Made by a program: the position numbers and the translations under genes. Shown one piece after another: positions 54,290 through 64,000 of a DNA stretch of 64,000 nt. Numbering within the stretch: the first letter of the stretch is position 1; each line of letters starts with the position of its first letter. The notes beneath the pieces were generated by a model, which saw only the letters and a list, made by a program, of their open reading frames with translations, did no database searches and was not told the DNA's origin. Origin of the DNA: Maea johnstoni (lineage: Eukaryota; Annelida; Polychaeta; Spionida; Magelonidae); NCBI GenBank assembly GCA_963942565.1, contig OZ012699.1, forward strand, positions 28,242,621-28,306,620. The letters are read 5' to 3'.

Positions 54290-55137
54290 TGTGACGTCCA
54301 AGTGGACACTAAGCTCCAATATGTGGACACTGCCCTGGGTGTCACTGTGACATCGCAAAATGTCCAACTGAAGCAGTTCCAATTATATCCGCAGGTGTAC
54401 AATTATGTATGAATGCCCTCTCGCCGTGTGTACATTAAATCACAGCAGGAAATCTCTCAATTTAAACATAAACTTTATAAATCTTGCACTTTAGACGTTG
54501 AAGAGCACTTACAGTGCCGTTTATACACTCCTGGTGTGTGACTCCTACGTCGGCCTCGCCAGCCGTGGACAGTCAGGGGGCTTGTAGTCAAATGTCCAAC
54601 AAGTGCAGTTCGACTGATGTCCGCCAGGTGCTCAAAAATCTCCTTAATCATACACAATCGGCGTGTATCGATTAGATCACAACAAGAAATCACTCAATTT
54701 GAATACTTACTTCATAAATCTTGCACTTTAGACGTTGAAGAGCACTTACAGTGCCGTTTATACACTCCTGCGCCATAGAGATAGTGTCCCAACCGGCGCT
54801 GTTGTGTGACTCCTACGTCGGCCTCGCCAGCCGTGGACAGTCAGGGGGCTTGTAGTCAAATGTCCAACAAGTGCAGTTCGACTGATGTCCGCCAGGTGCT
54901 CAAAAATCTCCTTAATCATACACAATCGGCGTGTATCGATTAGATCACAACAAGAAATCACTCAATCTGAATACTTACTTCATAAATCTTGCACTTTAGA
55001 CGTTGAAGAGCACTTACAGTGCCGTTTATACACTCCTGGTGTGTGACTCCTACGTCGGCCTCGCCAGCCGTGGACAGTCAGGGGGCTTGTAGTCAAATGT
55101 CCAACAAGTGAAGTTCGACTGATGTCCGCCAGGTGCT
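54290..55137. repeat. Tandem repeat, 237-268-bp unit, three to four copies
   Basis: gacgttgaagagcacttaca recurs at 54494, 54731 and 54999. Units share cctacgtcggcctcgccagc, gtggacagtcagggggcttg and tgatgtccgccaggtgct. A diverged first unit lies at 54290-54490. The 54731 unit has a 31-bp extra block containing cgccatagagatagtgtccc. On the minus strand a frame of about 50 codons (LIDTRRLCMIKEIFEHLADI, then SRTALVGHLTTSPL) is kept in two units because they are near-identical, so coding is not shown. Confidence 0.85.
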
Positions 55138-55734
55138 TGTAAAGTTGTTAAATCAGGGCCATTCATGTATATACCTATCACATTTGATTACGTACCTGTG
55201 ACATGTCATTGACTAACAAATAAATATACAATTTCATATTATCTAAAGTTTCTTCTGAATGTGGCCCCCATATGTAAGCTAAAAATATGTAAACAATCGC
55301 AGTCGTTTCAAACCTAGCTATTATCAACAATTGGTCTGAGGAGCATAACATTTTAATTCTGCCGAGGAAAGATCAATTATATGGGAAAAGGAATCTCACT
55401 TCTATCCCAATTTTTTTTCTGTTAAATTTCTGCGATTATTTCCTTTGGAACATATTGGATAAGTTGTTCTGTCTGTCTTGCTTATGTTTCACTGTTTCGC
55501 CTTAACCAAGGTGTACCGCCTGAAAGGTCTTCTAACATGAGATATGCATAAGCGCCATACAAGTCCCCTCCATGTCTAAAATTAAATATATTAGGTAAAA
55601 AGTAGATGATGAAGGAATTCAGGCTTTGTGGTTATCAAATGTTTACCTATCCCTATCTTATGGAATGAAGACCATTAAAAATTTGAAAGATTGAATAAAG
55701 ACTAATATGGAGCAAAGAGGAACTCTTTTGTTAA

Positions 55735-55945
55735 TAATATTTTTTTATATTTGATATAGCGCTCTTTCCACCTATGATATTCAAAAGCGCTTTTAAGTGG
55801 ACAGTGGACAGCTGTCAAGGTCCATGTAGTCAAATAAACTCCTTTCGTAATAGTAAGGTTTTCAGCTGTTTCTTGAAGTTTTGCACACTAGTCCGGCAAA
55901 GAAAGCTGGATTTTGGGCTGAACATTCTTCTTCATTTTTTTTTCA
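55735..55945 (-). mobile_element. LINE 3' end fragment (left arm)
   Basis: On the minus strand the sequence reads caaaacttcaagaaacagct (fragment encoding KLQETAE/NFKKQL, as in the usual FKRQLKTxLF end), then agcgcttttgaatatca, ggtggaaagagcgctatatc and an AAT-rich tail. This matches the 3' terminus type of the 3298-3905 LINE. Mirrored at about 63287-63497. Confidence 0.7.
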
Positions 55946-57324
55946 ATTGATTATGGCTGGCAAGGGTACCCACTTTTAGAATATGCCAGATGACGGGTTG
56001 GCACCCTTGGGCAATTTGAGATCTTGACCCATCTTTGCCACCACCCATGGTACAAGAATTGGATAAATTGGCCTTTCTCCGGTTTTTGCTGATCCAGATA
56101 TTAAAATATAAGAGACCTACAGACCCATCCATTTACATAGGCTCGATTTATATAGGAAATAGGTATATAGGTTATCTGGGTCCCTGCTAAGTGTATTTCC
56201 TTTGTCTGAGGTCATCAACATGAGGTCTTTGGATGTTGTGGGCGACAGGAAGTCTCAAATATCGAATCCTCCAGTAAACGTTTACCCAAGAAAGTAAACG
56301 TATAACTATAACATTCACTGGAATGGTTAAACCTTAACCTAAAAAGTTGAGGTTCACTGAAAAATATTGAAGGTTCTCTGATTGAGGTGAACCTTAACAT
56401 TTCAGGCGGGTAATCATTTATCAATGAAAAAATATTTGGATAGATGTTCACCTAGTAATAACTAGTTAATGCAATGTTCACCCAAATTATACAAAGGTTA
56501 ATCCTTTTCAGATCAATGAAACTCCAAACCAGTTGAATCCTTACCGGTCCTTCTTACAGTGTACAGTGCCGACATTTAATTCCTGCACTGAATGTGTAGG
56601 GGCCATGGCATAGTACAAAACTGCACGTCTGATTGACACCCAGTTTCCTGGGCACGGATGCATGGATAACCTCACATGCAACTGAACATAGCTTTGATTC
56701 GCAAGGTACATGGTTCAGTAATGTGATTGGCTTATTTTTTATGACATCTTAAGATACCTTCGTCTTATCCACCTTTTATGTTATCCATCGGTTGTGTACA
56801 ACCGGACACTAGGAGACGTCCGATCGACTGGTGCAGGAATTAGATGTCTATAACGTACTAGTAGTTGTCCCTGTCGGCCAATTTCAATAACATGTAGCTG
56901 CATATCTTTCCCTATAACGCAATATCAATCATACACAAGTATATGCGTAGCATTGGGCAACTTTTCACTTTTGCAAGTTAATTGATCAAATAAAAGTGTT
57001 CAACCAAAACTGTACGAAAATCTTAAACAATTTAGAATATTTATATTGAAAGAAAGATTCTTTATTTTTACACTTTGCGAAATTCGGTACTCTTTACACA
57101 TCCGTAGGTGTTCCTACCATGATTTATAACGGCTCATGAATGGGAGTTCCGCACTTGTCATTCGCCGGCCGAATATTCGGAAGCCATATGCAGGCAAAGA
57201 ATTGAGAGCGAAAATCCATCCGAGTCAGGGGAATTCCCCAATAATCATGACATCTGCTTGGGTAATTTTCAGGAAAGTATGTTTTAACATTCGTAACTTG
57301 TGGCTAATTGTCAAATCCCTATAA
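55946..57324. other. Left arm, non-coding part
   Basis: Contains ggttcacc/ggtgaacc clusters at 56330-56480 and the dispersed repeat at 56957-57172 (older copy at 998-1222). Open frames here are mirrored in the other arm only because the arms are identical. Confidence 0.55.
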
Positions 57325-57870
57325 TGCCATCCGACAGAGGGCATTAAACCTTGTTATTATTGCTATTCTGATTTTAACCATTTGAGTGTACCATGTGATT
57401 AGCTGATAAATTGTCATACTAGTATCGTCCCTATGGCTGATAGGACAATTTGATAGGTTACGGCCTTCTGGCCTATGACAAATATCATGGCGCCCTCTGC
57501 AACAGTCAATAAGGCTATACTATAGTATATTCTTTTAGAAATTTGAAGACATTGTTTTCCCACACAATGCAACTAGTGCAAAGACAAAGTGTTATCTAAG
57601 AATAAAGAGTAAAACGTATGGCAAAAATCATACATTTTAGCTATCAAGTTATTTGCTACCAGAATGAGCAATATTTCGAAGTAGAATAGTGAAAGTCTTA
57701 TATAAGTCGATGTAACGCTGTTTACCTACAGTTGTTGTCCAACTACAATTATCAATCTATTTGCTTCCTAAATAAATCATTTATAAAAGTAGAGTAGTGA
57801 AAGTTATATATGAGTCTATATAATGCTTTTCAAAAAAGACCAAAATGCAAACGAAAATAGTACATTTTAG

Positions 57871-58248
57871 CTAAGTGACATATTTTCTGACCCCTGTTCC
57901 ATTACAATAGTCAGGGCGTGATGTCACCAGTGAGACGATGCCACTCTTGGTTGTATCAGTATTGGGAAATGTTCTTATTTTTCCAGTGTTCTTTAGTTGG
58001 TAATTTGCAGAATTGATAACTTGTGATACATCTGCAGACATATTCATTTTCGGATGAAAAACAGCACCCATATTACCGACCGGTTCTTTAGGAACTGGTA
58101 CTATTACACCATTTACGGTAATACTAGGAATGGAGATTTTCCCGAGCATCCGTGGGGTACCCATGACCAGCACCTCTGTCTTGCCTGCATTACATTTCAG
58201 TTTATTTTGAGACATCCATGTATCGATGTCGGTATGGCAGTTTTGCAA
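57871..58248 (-). mobile_element. LINE reverse transcriptase fragment (left arm)
   Basis: Minus-strand frame of 125 codons: CHTDIDTWMSQNKLKCNAGK, TEVLVMGTPRML, then SQVINSANYQLKNTGKIR and TKSGIVSLVTSRPDYCNG. This is the post-palm to thumb region of Jockey/CR1-like reverse transcriptases (usual form 'DI..WM..NKLKLN..KTE.L..G...'). It ends abruptly after DYCNG, where the 3298-3905 copy continues. Truncated at both ends. Its mirror (60462-60836) lacks one codon. Confidence 0.85.
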
Positions 58249-58528
58249 CTTAGCTACATGTTCGTCGACTTACAAGTTCGACTTTTTGTAGTATTGAAAG
58301 TATTGAGAACCTCAATAAACTTGGACAAATAGGGACAATTGTAAATGTCAACTGAAATACAAGTTACAGGTAGCCAATGTCTAAGCTTTTGTCCAAGGAA
58401 GGCACAGAACATTTCAGGTGCTTAAGAAAGTGGGATTTTGGAAGTGGGTGTCCTTGATATCTTATTGTCATATTCACAATAAATGACGTTTCATGACATT
58501 ATTGGCCTAAATTATCCCAAAAAGTAGT

Positions 58529-58700
58529 TAATAATAAAGCCTTAATGACTGTTCACCAGGGCGGTATGGGTATTTAATGTGCGCCTGAAGGCATGCTGGT
58601 CAGACCAAGGGCCGAAGTCCCGAGGTCTGGTCAGGATGCCTGAAGGCGCACATTTAATACACATAGTGCCCTGGTGAACAGTTATTAACTTTTTATTATT
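58529..58700. repeat. 170-bp hairpin (left arm)
   Basis: gactgttcaccagggc and gccctggtgaacagt, gcgcctgaaggcat and atgcctgaaggcgc, and ggtcagacc and ggtctggtc are nested inverted pairs around gggccgaagtcccg. MITE-like. Mirrored at about 60009-60180. Confidence 0.8.
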
Positions 58701-59304
58701 GCTTCCCTGCATACGACGTTTCTTGTGCTCTTATTGATAGTATCTTGTGATATATAGTGTGCAGACCAACAATAAGCTCTGGAGGGCTTTATGAGGTGAC
58801 ATTTAATGCCCTGCGTAACAGGGGATTTAATGACCAGTCACATGGTACAAATCCTGATTGCTGATTGGAAAATCCAAAGCAAGCAATAATAATGGTAAAT
58901 CATGCCCTACGTCCATCGTCGATATTGATCAAGATTACTGAAATTGTCTTTGTGCCAAGTTCCACAATTTTTGCAAAAGTGCACAATCTTTGCAGATGCT
59001 TGATTAAGCCAGCAGGGTATATCACACAATGGAATAATCATAACCCTGATGTTTTAAATCATCTTTAATATTAACAATATTCCACTCCCTTGCATTGATT
59101 GTATATGATCCATCCATTTAATTACCTTATGTGTCCAATATATTACCATGTACCTTTAAATCATTTTATTATACCTCACTTGAAGATACTGAATCTGTGC
59201 CGTTTATCATGGGTTTGACATTGTATTTAACACACATATACACATACGTTTGTTTGCACAAGTTCATCAATGATATGTATATTTATGTTTCATTTTGCAA
59301 AATA

Positions 59305-59404
59305 GATGAATAACATTAACGTGCTCTTGCCATGAATGGGTTAAGTTCCAGTTCTGAATGGGTAAAGGGTTAGATGAATTAACCTAGGGTGTTACATACA
59401 TTCA
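59305..59404. other. Palindrome spacer, 100 bp
   Basis: From gatgaataacattaacgtgc to gtgttacatacattc; not mirrored. The arms begin at 59303 (cattttgcaaaat) and 59406 (attttgcaaaatg), and the two positions sum to the same constant as the inner arms. Confidence 0.85.
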
Positions 59405-60461
59405 TATTTTGCAAAATGAAACATAAATATACATATCAATGATGAACTTGTGCAAACAAACGTATGTGTATATGTGTGTTAAATACAATATCAAACCCAT
59501 GATAAACGGCACAGATTCAGTATCTTCAAGTGAGGTATAATAAAATGATTTAAAAGTACATGGTAATATATTGGACAAATAAGGTAATTAAATGGATGGA
59601 TCATATACAATCAATGCAAGGGAGTGGAATATTGTTAATATTAAAGATGATTTAAAACATCAGGGTTATGATTATTCCATTGTGTGATATACCCTGCTGG
59701 CTTAATCAAGCATCTGCAAAGATTGTGCACTTTTGCAAAAATTGTGGAACTTGGCACAAAGACAATTTCAGTAATCTTGATCAATATCGACGATGGACGT
59801 AGGGCATGATTTACCATTATTATTGCTTGCTTTGGATTTTCCAATCAGCAATCAGGATTTGTACCATGTGACTGGTCATTAAATCCCCTGTTACGCAGGG
59901 CATTAAATGTCACCTCATAAAGCCCTCCAGAGCTTATTGTTGGTCTGCACACTATATATCACAAGATACTATCAATAAGAGCACAAGAAACGTCGTATGC
60001 AGGGAAGCAATAATAAAAAGTTAATAACTGTTCACCAGGGCACTATGTGTATTAAATGTGCGCCTTCAGGCATCCTGACCAGACCTCGGGACTTCGACCC
60101 TTGGTCTGACCAGCATGCCTTCAGGCGCACATTAAATACCCATACCGCCCTGGTGAACAGTCATTAAGGCTTTATTATTAACTACTTTTTGGGATAATTT
60201 AGGCCAATAATGTCATGAAACGTCATTTATTGTGAATATGACAATAAGATATCAAGGACACCCACTTCCAAAATCCCACTTTCCTTAAGCACCTGAAATG
60301 TTCTGTGCCTTCCTTGGACAAAAGCTTAGACATTGGCTACCTGTAACTTGTATTTCAGTTGACATTTACAATTGTCCCTATTTGTCCAAGTTTATTGAGG
60401 TTCTCAATACTTTCAATACTACAAAAAGTCGAACTTGTAAGTCGACGAACATGTAGCTAAG

Positions 60462-60836
60462 TTGCAAAACTGCCATACCGACATCGATACATGGATGTCT
60501 CAAAATAAACTGAAATGTAATGCAGGCAAGACAGAGGTGCTGGTCATGGGTACCCCACGGATGCTCGGGAAAATCTCCATTCCTAGTATTACCGTAAATG
60601 GTGTAATAGTACCAGTTCCTAAAGAACCGGTCGGTAATATGGGTGCTGTTTTTCATCCGAAAATGAATATGTCTGCAGATGTATCACAAGTTATCAATTC
60701 TGCAAATTACCAACTAAAGAACACTGGAAAAATAAGAACATTTCCCAATGTCACAACCAAGAGTGGCATCGTCTCACTGGTGACATCACGCCCTGACTAT
60801 TGTAATGGAACAGGGGTCAGAAAATATGTCACTTAG
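60462..60836 (+). mobile_element. LINE reverse transcriptase fragment (right arm)
   Basis: Plus-strand mirror of 57871-58248. The translation is the same except TFPNVTTKSG in place of TFPNTDTTKSG, one codon fewer. This 3-bp difference shows that the arms are not literal copies of one read. Confidence 0.85.
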
Positions 60837-61468
60837 CTAAAATGTACTATTTTCGTTTGCATTTTGGTCTTTTTTGAAAAGCATTATATAGACTCATATA
60901 TAACTTTCACTACTCTACTTTTATAAATGATTTATTTAGGAAGCAAATAGATTGATAATTGTAGTTGGACAACAACTGTAGGTAAACAGCGTTACATCGA
61001 CTTATATAAGACTTTCACTATTCTACTTCGAAATATTGCTCATTCTGGTAGCAAATAACTTGATAGCTAAAATGTATGATTTTTGCCATACGTTTTACTC
61101 TTTATTCTTAGATAACACTTTGTCTTTGCACTAGTTGCATTGTGTGGGAAAACAATGTCTTCAAATTTCTAAAAGAATATACTATAGTATAGCCTTATTG
61201 ACTGTTGCAGAGGGCGCCATGATATTTGTCATAGGCCAGAAGGCCGTAACCTATCAAATTGTCCTATCAGCCATAGGGACGATACTAGTATGACAATTTA
61301 TCAGCTAATCACATGGTACACTCAAATGGTTAAAATCAGAATAGCAATAATAACAAGGTTTAATGCCCTCTGTCGGATGGCATTATAGGGATTTGACAAT
61401 TAGCCACAAGTTACGAATGTTAAAACATACTTTCCTGAAAATTACCCAAGCAGATGTCATGATTATTG

Positions 61469-61993
61469 CCGACGGAACGTATGTGTGATTTGTGTGACCA
61501 ATATGAGGTTGAGGATGCCAGACATTTTTTATGTAGCTGTTCTTATTTTCAAACTGAACGCGATAATATGCTATTTGATATGCAGCAGGTTGTTTATGAA
61601 TCCGGAGCCACCTTAACTAATGGGAATAACGATCTCTTCCTCAATATTCTAGGGAAGCCGATCGACAATCTTACTGAGGCCCAAATGGAAGCTATCTGGT
61701 TCATAATCTTAGAATATGTGGCCCCTATGTACTTGAGAAACGTAAACCACAAAAGTGGGATAGGGTGATTCGGACCAACGACCTCCGGAAGCACCTTAAG
61801 AGCCGGATCACATAATTTGCCTCTGGACATGATTATAGCCTAATTCTACAACCTAGTTGCTGCATTTGTACAGTTTACCCCTATACCATGTATTTATGTG
61901 TTACTTCTAGTTATTGTTGCTACAAGTTCACCATTATCTTATTTTTGTACTTACCATACAGCAAATAAAATATATATATATATATATATATTG
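61469..61993 (+). mobile_element. 5'-truncated LINE tail inserted in right arm only
   Basis: The left arm at 57235-57250, reverse-complemented, reads gattattggggaattcccc, while the right arm reads gattattg, 525 added bases, then ggggaattcccc context. The insert opens in the coding part: RMCDLCDQYEVEDARHFLCS and CSYFQTERDNMLFDMQQ, a C-x2-C...H...C tail typical of animal LINE proteins, with a stop at 61766-61768. It ends with aaataaaa and a (TA)n tail (61970-61990). attg flanks both sides, a possible 4-bp target duplication blurred by the TA tail. Insertion postdates the inverted duplication, or is polymorphic between haplotypes. Confidence 0.85.
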
Positions 61994-63286
61994 GGGAATT
62001 CCCCTGACTCGGATGGATTTTCGCTCTCAATTCTTTGCCTGCATATGGCTTCCGAATATTCGGCCGGCGAATGACAAGTGCGGAACTCCCATTCATGAGC
62101 CGTTATAAATCATGGTAGGAACACCTACGGATGTGTAAAGAGTACCGAATTTCGCAAAGTGTAAAAATAAAGAATCTTTCTTTCAATATAAATATTCTAA
62201 ATTGTTTAAGATTTTCGTACAGTTTTGGTTGAACACTTTTATTTGATCAATTAACTTGCAAAAGTGAAAAGTTGCCCAATGCTACGCATATACTTGTGTA
62301 TGATTGATATTGCGTTATAGGGAAAGATATGCAGCTACATGTTATTTAAATTGGCCGACAGGGACAACTACTAGTACGTTATAGACATCTAATTCCTGCA
62401 CCAGTCGATCGGACGTCTCCTAGTGTCCGGTTGTACACAACCGATGGATAACATAAAAGGTGGATAAGACGAAGGTATCTTAAGATGTCATAAAAAATAA
62501 GCCAATCACATTACTGACCCATGTACCTTGCGAATCAAAGCTATGTTCAGTTGCATGTGAGGTTATCCATGCATCCGTGCCCAGGAAACTGGGTGTCAAT
62601 CAGACGTGCAGTTTTGTACTATGCCATGGCCCCTACACATTCAGTGCAGGAATTAAATGTCGGCACTGTACACTGTAAGAAGGACCCGTAAGGATTCAAC
62701 TAGTTTGGAGTTTCATTGATCTGAAAAGGATTAACCTTTGTATAATTTGGGTGAACATTGCATTAACTAGTTATTACTAGGTGAACATCTATCCAAATAT
62801 TTTTTCATTGATAAATGATTACCCGCCTGAAATGTTAAGGTTCACCTCAATCAGAGAACCTTCAATATTTTTCAGTGAACCTCAACTTCTTAGGTTAAGG
62901 TTTAACCATTCCAGTGAATGTTATAGTTATACGTTTACTTTCTTGGGTAAACGTTTACTGGAGGATTCGATATTTGAGACTTCCTGTCGCCCACAACATC
63001 CAAAGACCTCATGTTGATGACCTCAGACAAAGGAAATACACTTAGCAGGGACCCAGATAACCTATATACCTATTTCCTATATAAATCGAGCCTATGTAAA
63101 TGGATGGGTCTGTAGGTCTCTTATATTTTAATATCTGGATCAGCAAAAACCGGAGAAAGGCCAATTTATCCAATTCTTGTACCATGGGTGGTGGCAAAGA
63201 TGGGTCAAGATCTCAAATTGCCCAAGGGTGCCAACCCGTCATCTGGCATATTCTAAAAGTGGGTACCCTTGCCAGCCATAATCAAT

Positions 63287-63497
63287 TGAAAAAAAAATGA
63301 AGAAGAATGTTCAGCCCAAAATCCAGCTTTCTTTGCCGGACTAGTGTGCAAAACTTCAAGAAACAGCTGAAAACCTTACTATTACGAAAGGAGTTTATTT
63401 GACTACATGGACCTTGACAGCTGTCCACTGCCCACTTAAAAGCGCTTTTGAATATCATAGGTGGAAAGAGCGCTATATCAAATATAAAAAAATATTA
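63287..63497 (+). mobile_element. LINE 3' end fragment (right arm)
   Basis: Mirror of 55735-55945: gtgcaaaacttcaagaaac, agcgcttttgaatatcatag, gtggaaagagcgctatatca and an AAT-rich tail on the plus strand. Confidence 0.7.
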
Positions 63498-64000
63498 TTA
63501 ACAAAAGAGTTCCTCTTTGCTCCATATTAGTCTTTATTCAATCTTTCAAATTCTTAATGGTCTTCATTCCATAAGATAGGGATAGGTAAACATTTGATAA
63601 CCACAAAGCCTGAATTCCTTCATCATCTACTTTTTACCTAATATATTTAATTTTAGACATGGAGGGGACTTGTATGGCGCTTATGCATATCTCATGTTAG
63701 AAGACCTTTCAGGCGGTACACCTTGGTTAAGGCGAAACAGTGAAACATAAGCAAGACAGACAGAACAACTTATCCAATATGTTCCAAAGGAAATAATCGC
63801 AGAAATTTAACGGAAAAAAATTGGGATAGAAGTGAGATTCCTTTTCCCATATAATTGATCTTTCCTCGGCAGAATTAAAATGTTATGCTCCTCAGACCAA
63901 TTGTTGATAATAGCTAGGTTTGAAACGACTGCGATTGTTTACATATTTTTAGCTTACATATGGGGGCCACATTCAGAAGAAACTTTAGATAATATGAAAT

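Larger units (their letters stand above)
55231..59304. repeat. Left arm of large palindrome
   Basis: Position x pairs with about 118709 minus x from 59304 back to about 57260, and with about 119232 minus x from there to 55231; the change is caused by a 525-bp insertion in the other arm. Differences seen by eye are isolated substitutions and 1-3-bp indels, roughly one per 150-300 bp, so identity is near 99%. The arm contains LINE remnants, a 170-bp hairpin and an old dispersed repeat. The true outer end lies beyond the window on the right side. Confidence 0.9.
59405..64000. repeat. Right arm of large palindrome
   Basis: Reverse complement of 55231-59304 with a 525-bp insertion at about 61469-61993. 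Runs to the window edge (64000 pairs with 55231), so it may continue. Features of the left arm recur: hairpin about 60009-60180, reverse transcriptase fragment 60462-60836, old repeat 62046-62265 and LINE 3' end about 63287-63497. Confidence 0.9.

Noticed and set aside
55932-56451. Frames conserved between 55932-56451 and 62781-63300
   Set aside because: Identity reflects the palindrome, not protein conservation; the first overlaps a LINE 3' region and neither has a recognisable domain.

Overview
The window reads as a repeat-dense, AT-leaning intergenic stretch of an animal nuclear genome. A non-vertebrate deuterostome (sea urchin, hemichordate or amphioxus) or another marine invertebrate fits best. 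The pointers are tRNA-derived SINEs whose tail carries a 'ccttaggcaagac'-type segment, 5'-truncated Jockey/CR1-like LINE fragments whose 3' ends run into 'gcgctatataaa'-type sequence and microsatellites, many short terminal-inverted-repeat (TIR) elements, and lineage-specific C2H2 zinc-finger genes. The species cannot be fixed by reading. No rRNA, functional tRNA, CRISPR array, LTR retrovirus or Polinton was seen.

Only two host genes can be supported. They are direct-orientation paralogs about 18 kb apart within a segmental duplication (about 20300-25640 and 38305-43770). Copy B (40126-43626) is an intact 1166-residue protein with about 31 C2H2 fingers and a C-terminal tail of seven tandem psi-K-x-E (I-K-Q-E) SUMO-consensus units. 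Copy A (21861-23551) has far fewer fingers, a 14-bp deletion separating its first 90 codons from the finger array, and a shifted tail. Because the copies are alignable, each acts as the empty site for insertions in the other: a hAT-type element upstream of B, and a TTAA-flanked element behind A that carries another element nested inside it.

Layout: 1-630 tandem 240-bp repeat; 631-8800 SINE, LINE and DNA-transposon debris with long (TA)n tracts; 8801-13993 two 41-bp minisatellite arrays in opposite orientation around a 1-kb loop; 14040-16320 a 212-bp tandem satellite of alternating subtypes; 16360-20300 foldback and MITE-like elements; 20300-25640 zinc-finger copy A; 25640-38300 short tandem repeats, a MITE family with TIR CATKACAGGAAATG, and a 69-bp minisatellite that flips orientation midway; 38305-43770 zinc-finger copy B; 43770-55140 dispersed repeats, a LINE fragment, an inverted cluster of the same MITE family and a tandem repeat; 55231-64000 a near-perfect palindrome (two arms of 4.1 and 4.6 kb around a 100-bp spacer) that runs off the right edge.

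The recurring theme is inverted architecture at many scales: 125-bp hairpins, 0.9-kb foldbacks, 1-5-kb head-to-head minisatellites and an 8.8-kb palindrome. The clearest candidates for something undescribed are the SUMO-site array on fast-evolving zinc-finger proteins, the inverted minisatellites, and the MITE family that keeps a subterminal hairpin while its stem sequence changes. All comparisons were made by eye; no alignment or database search was run.
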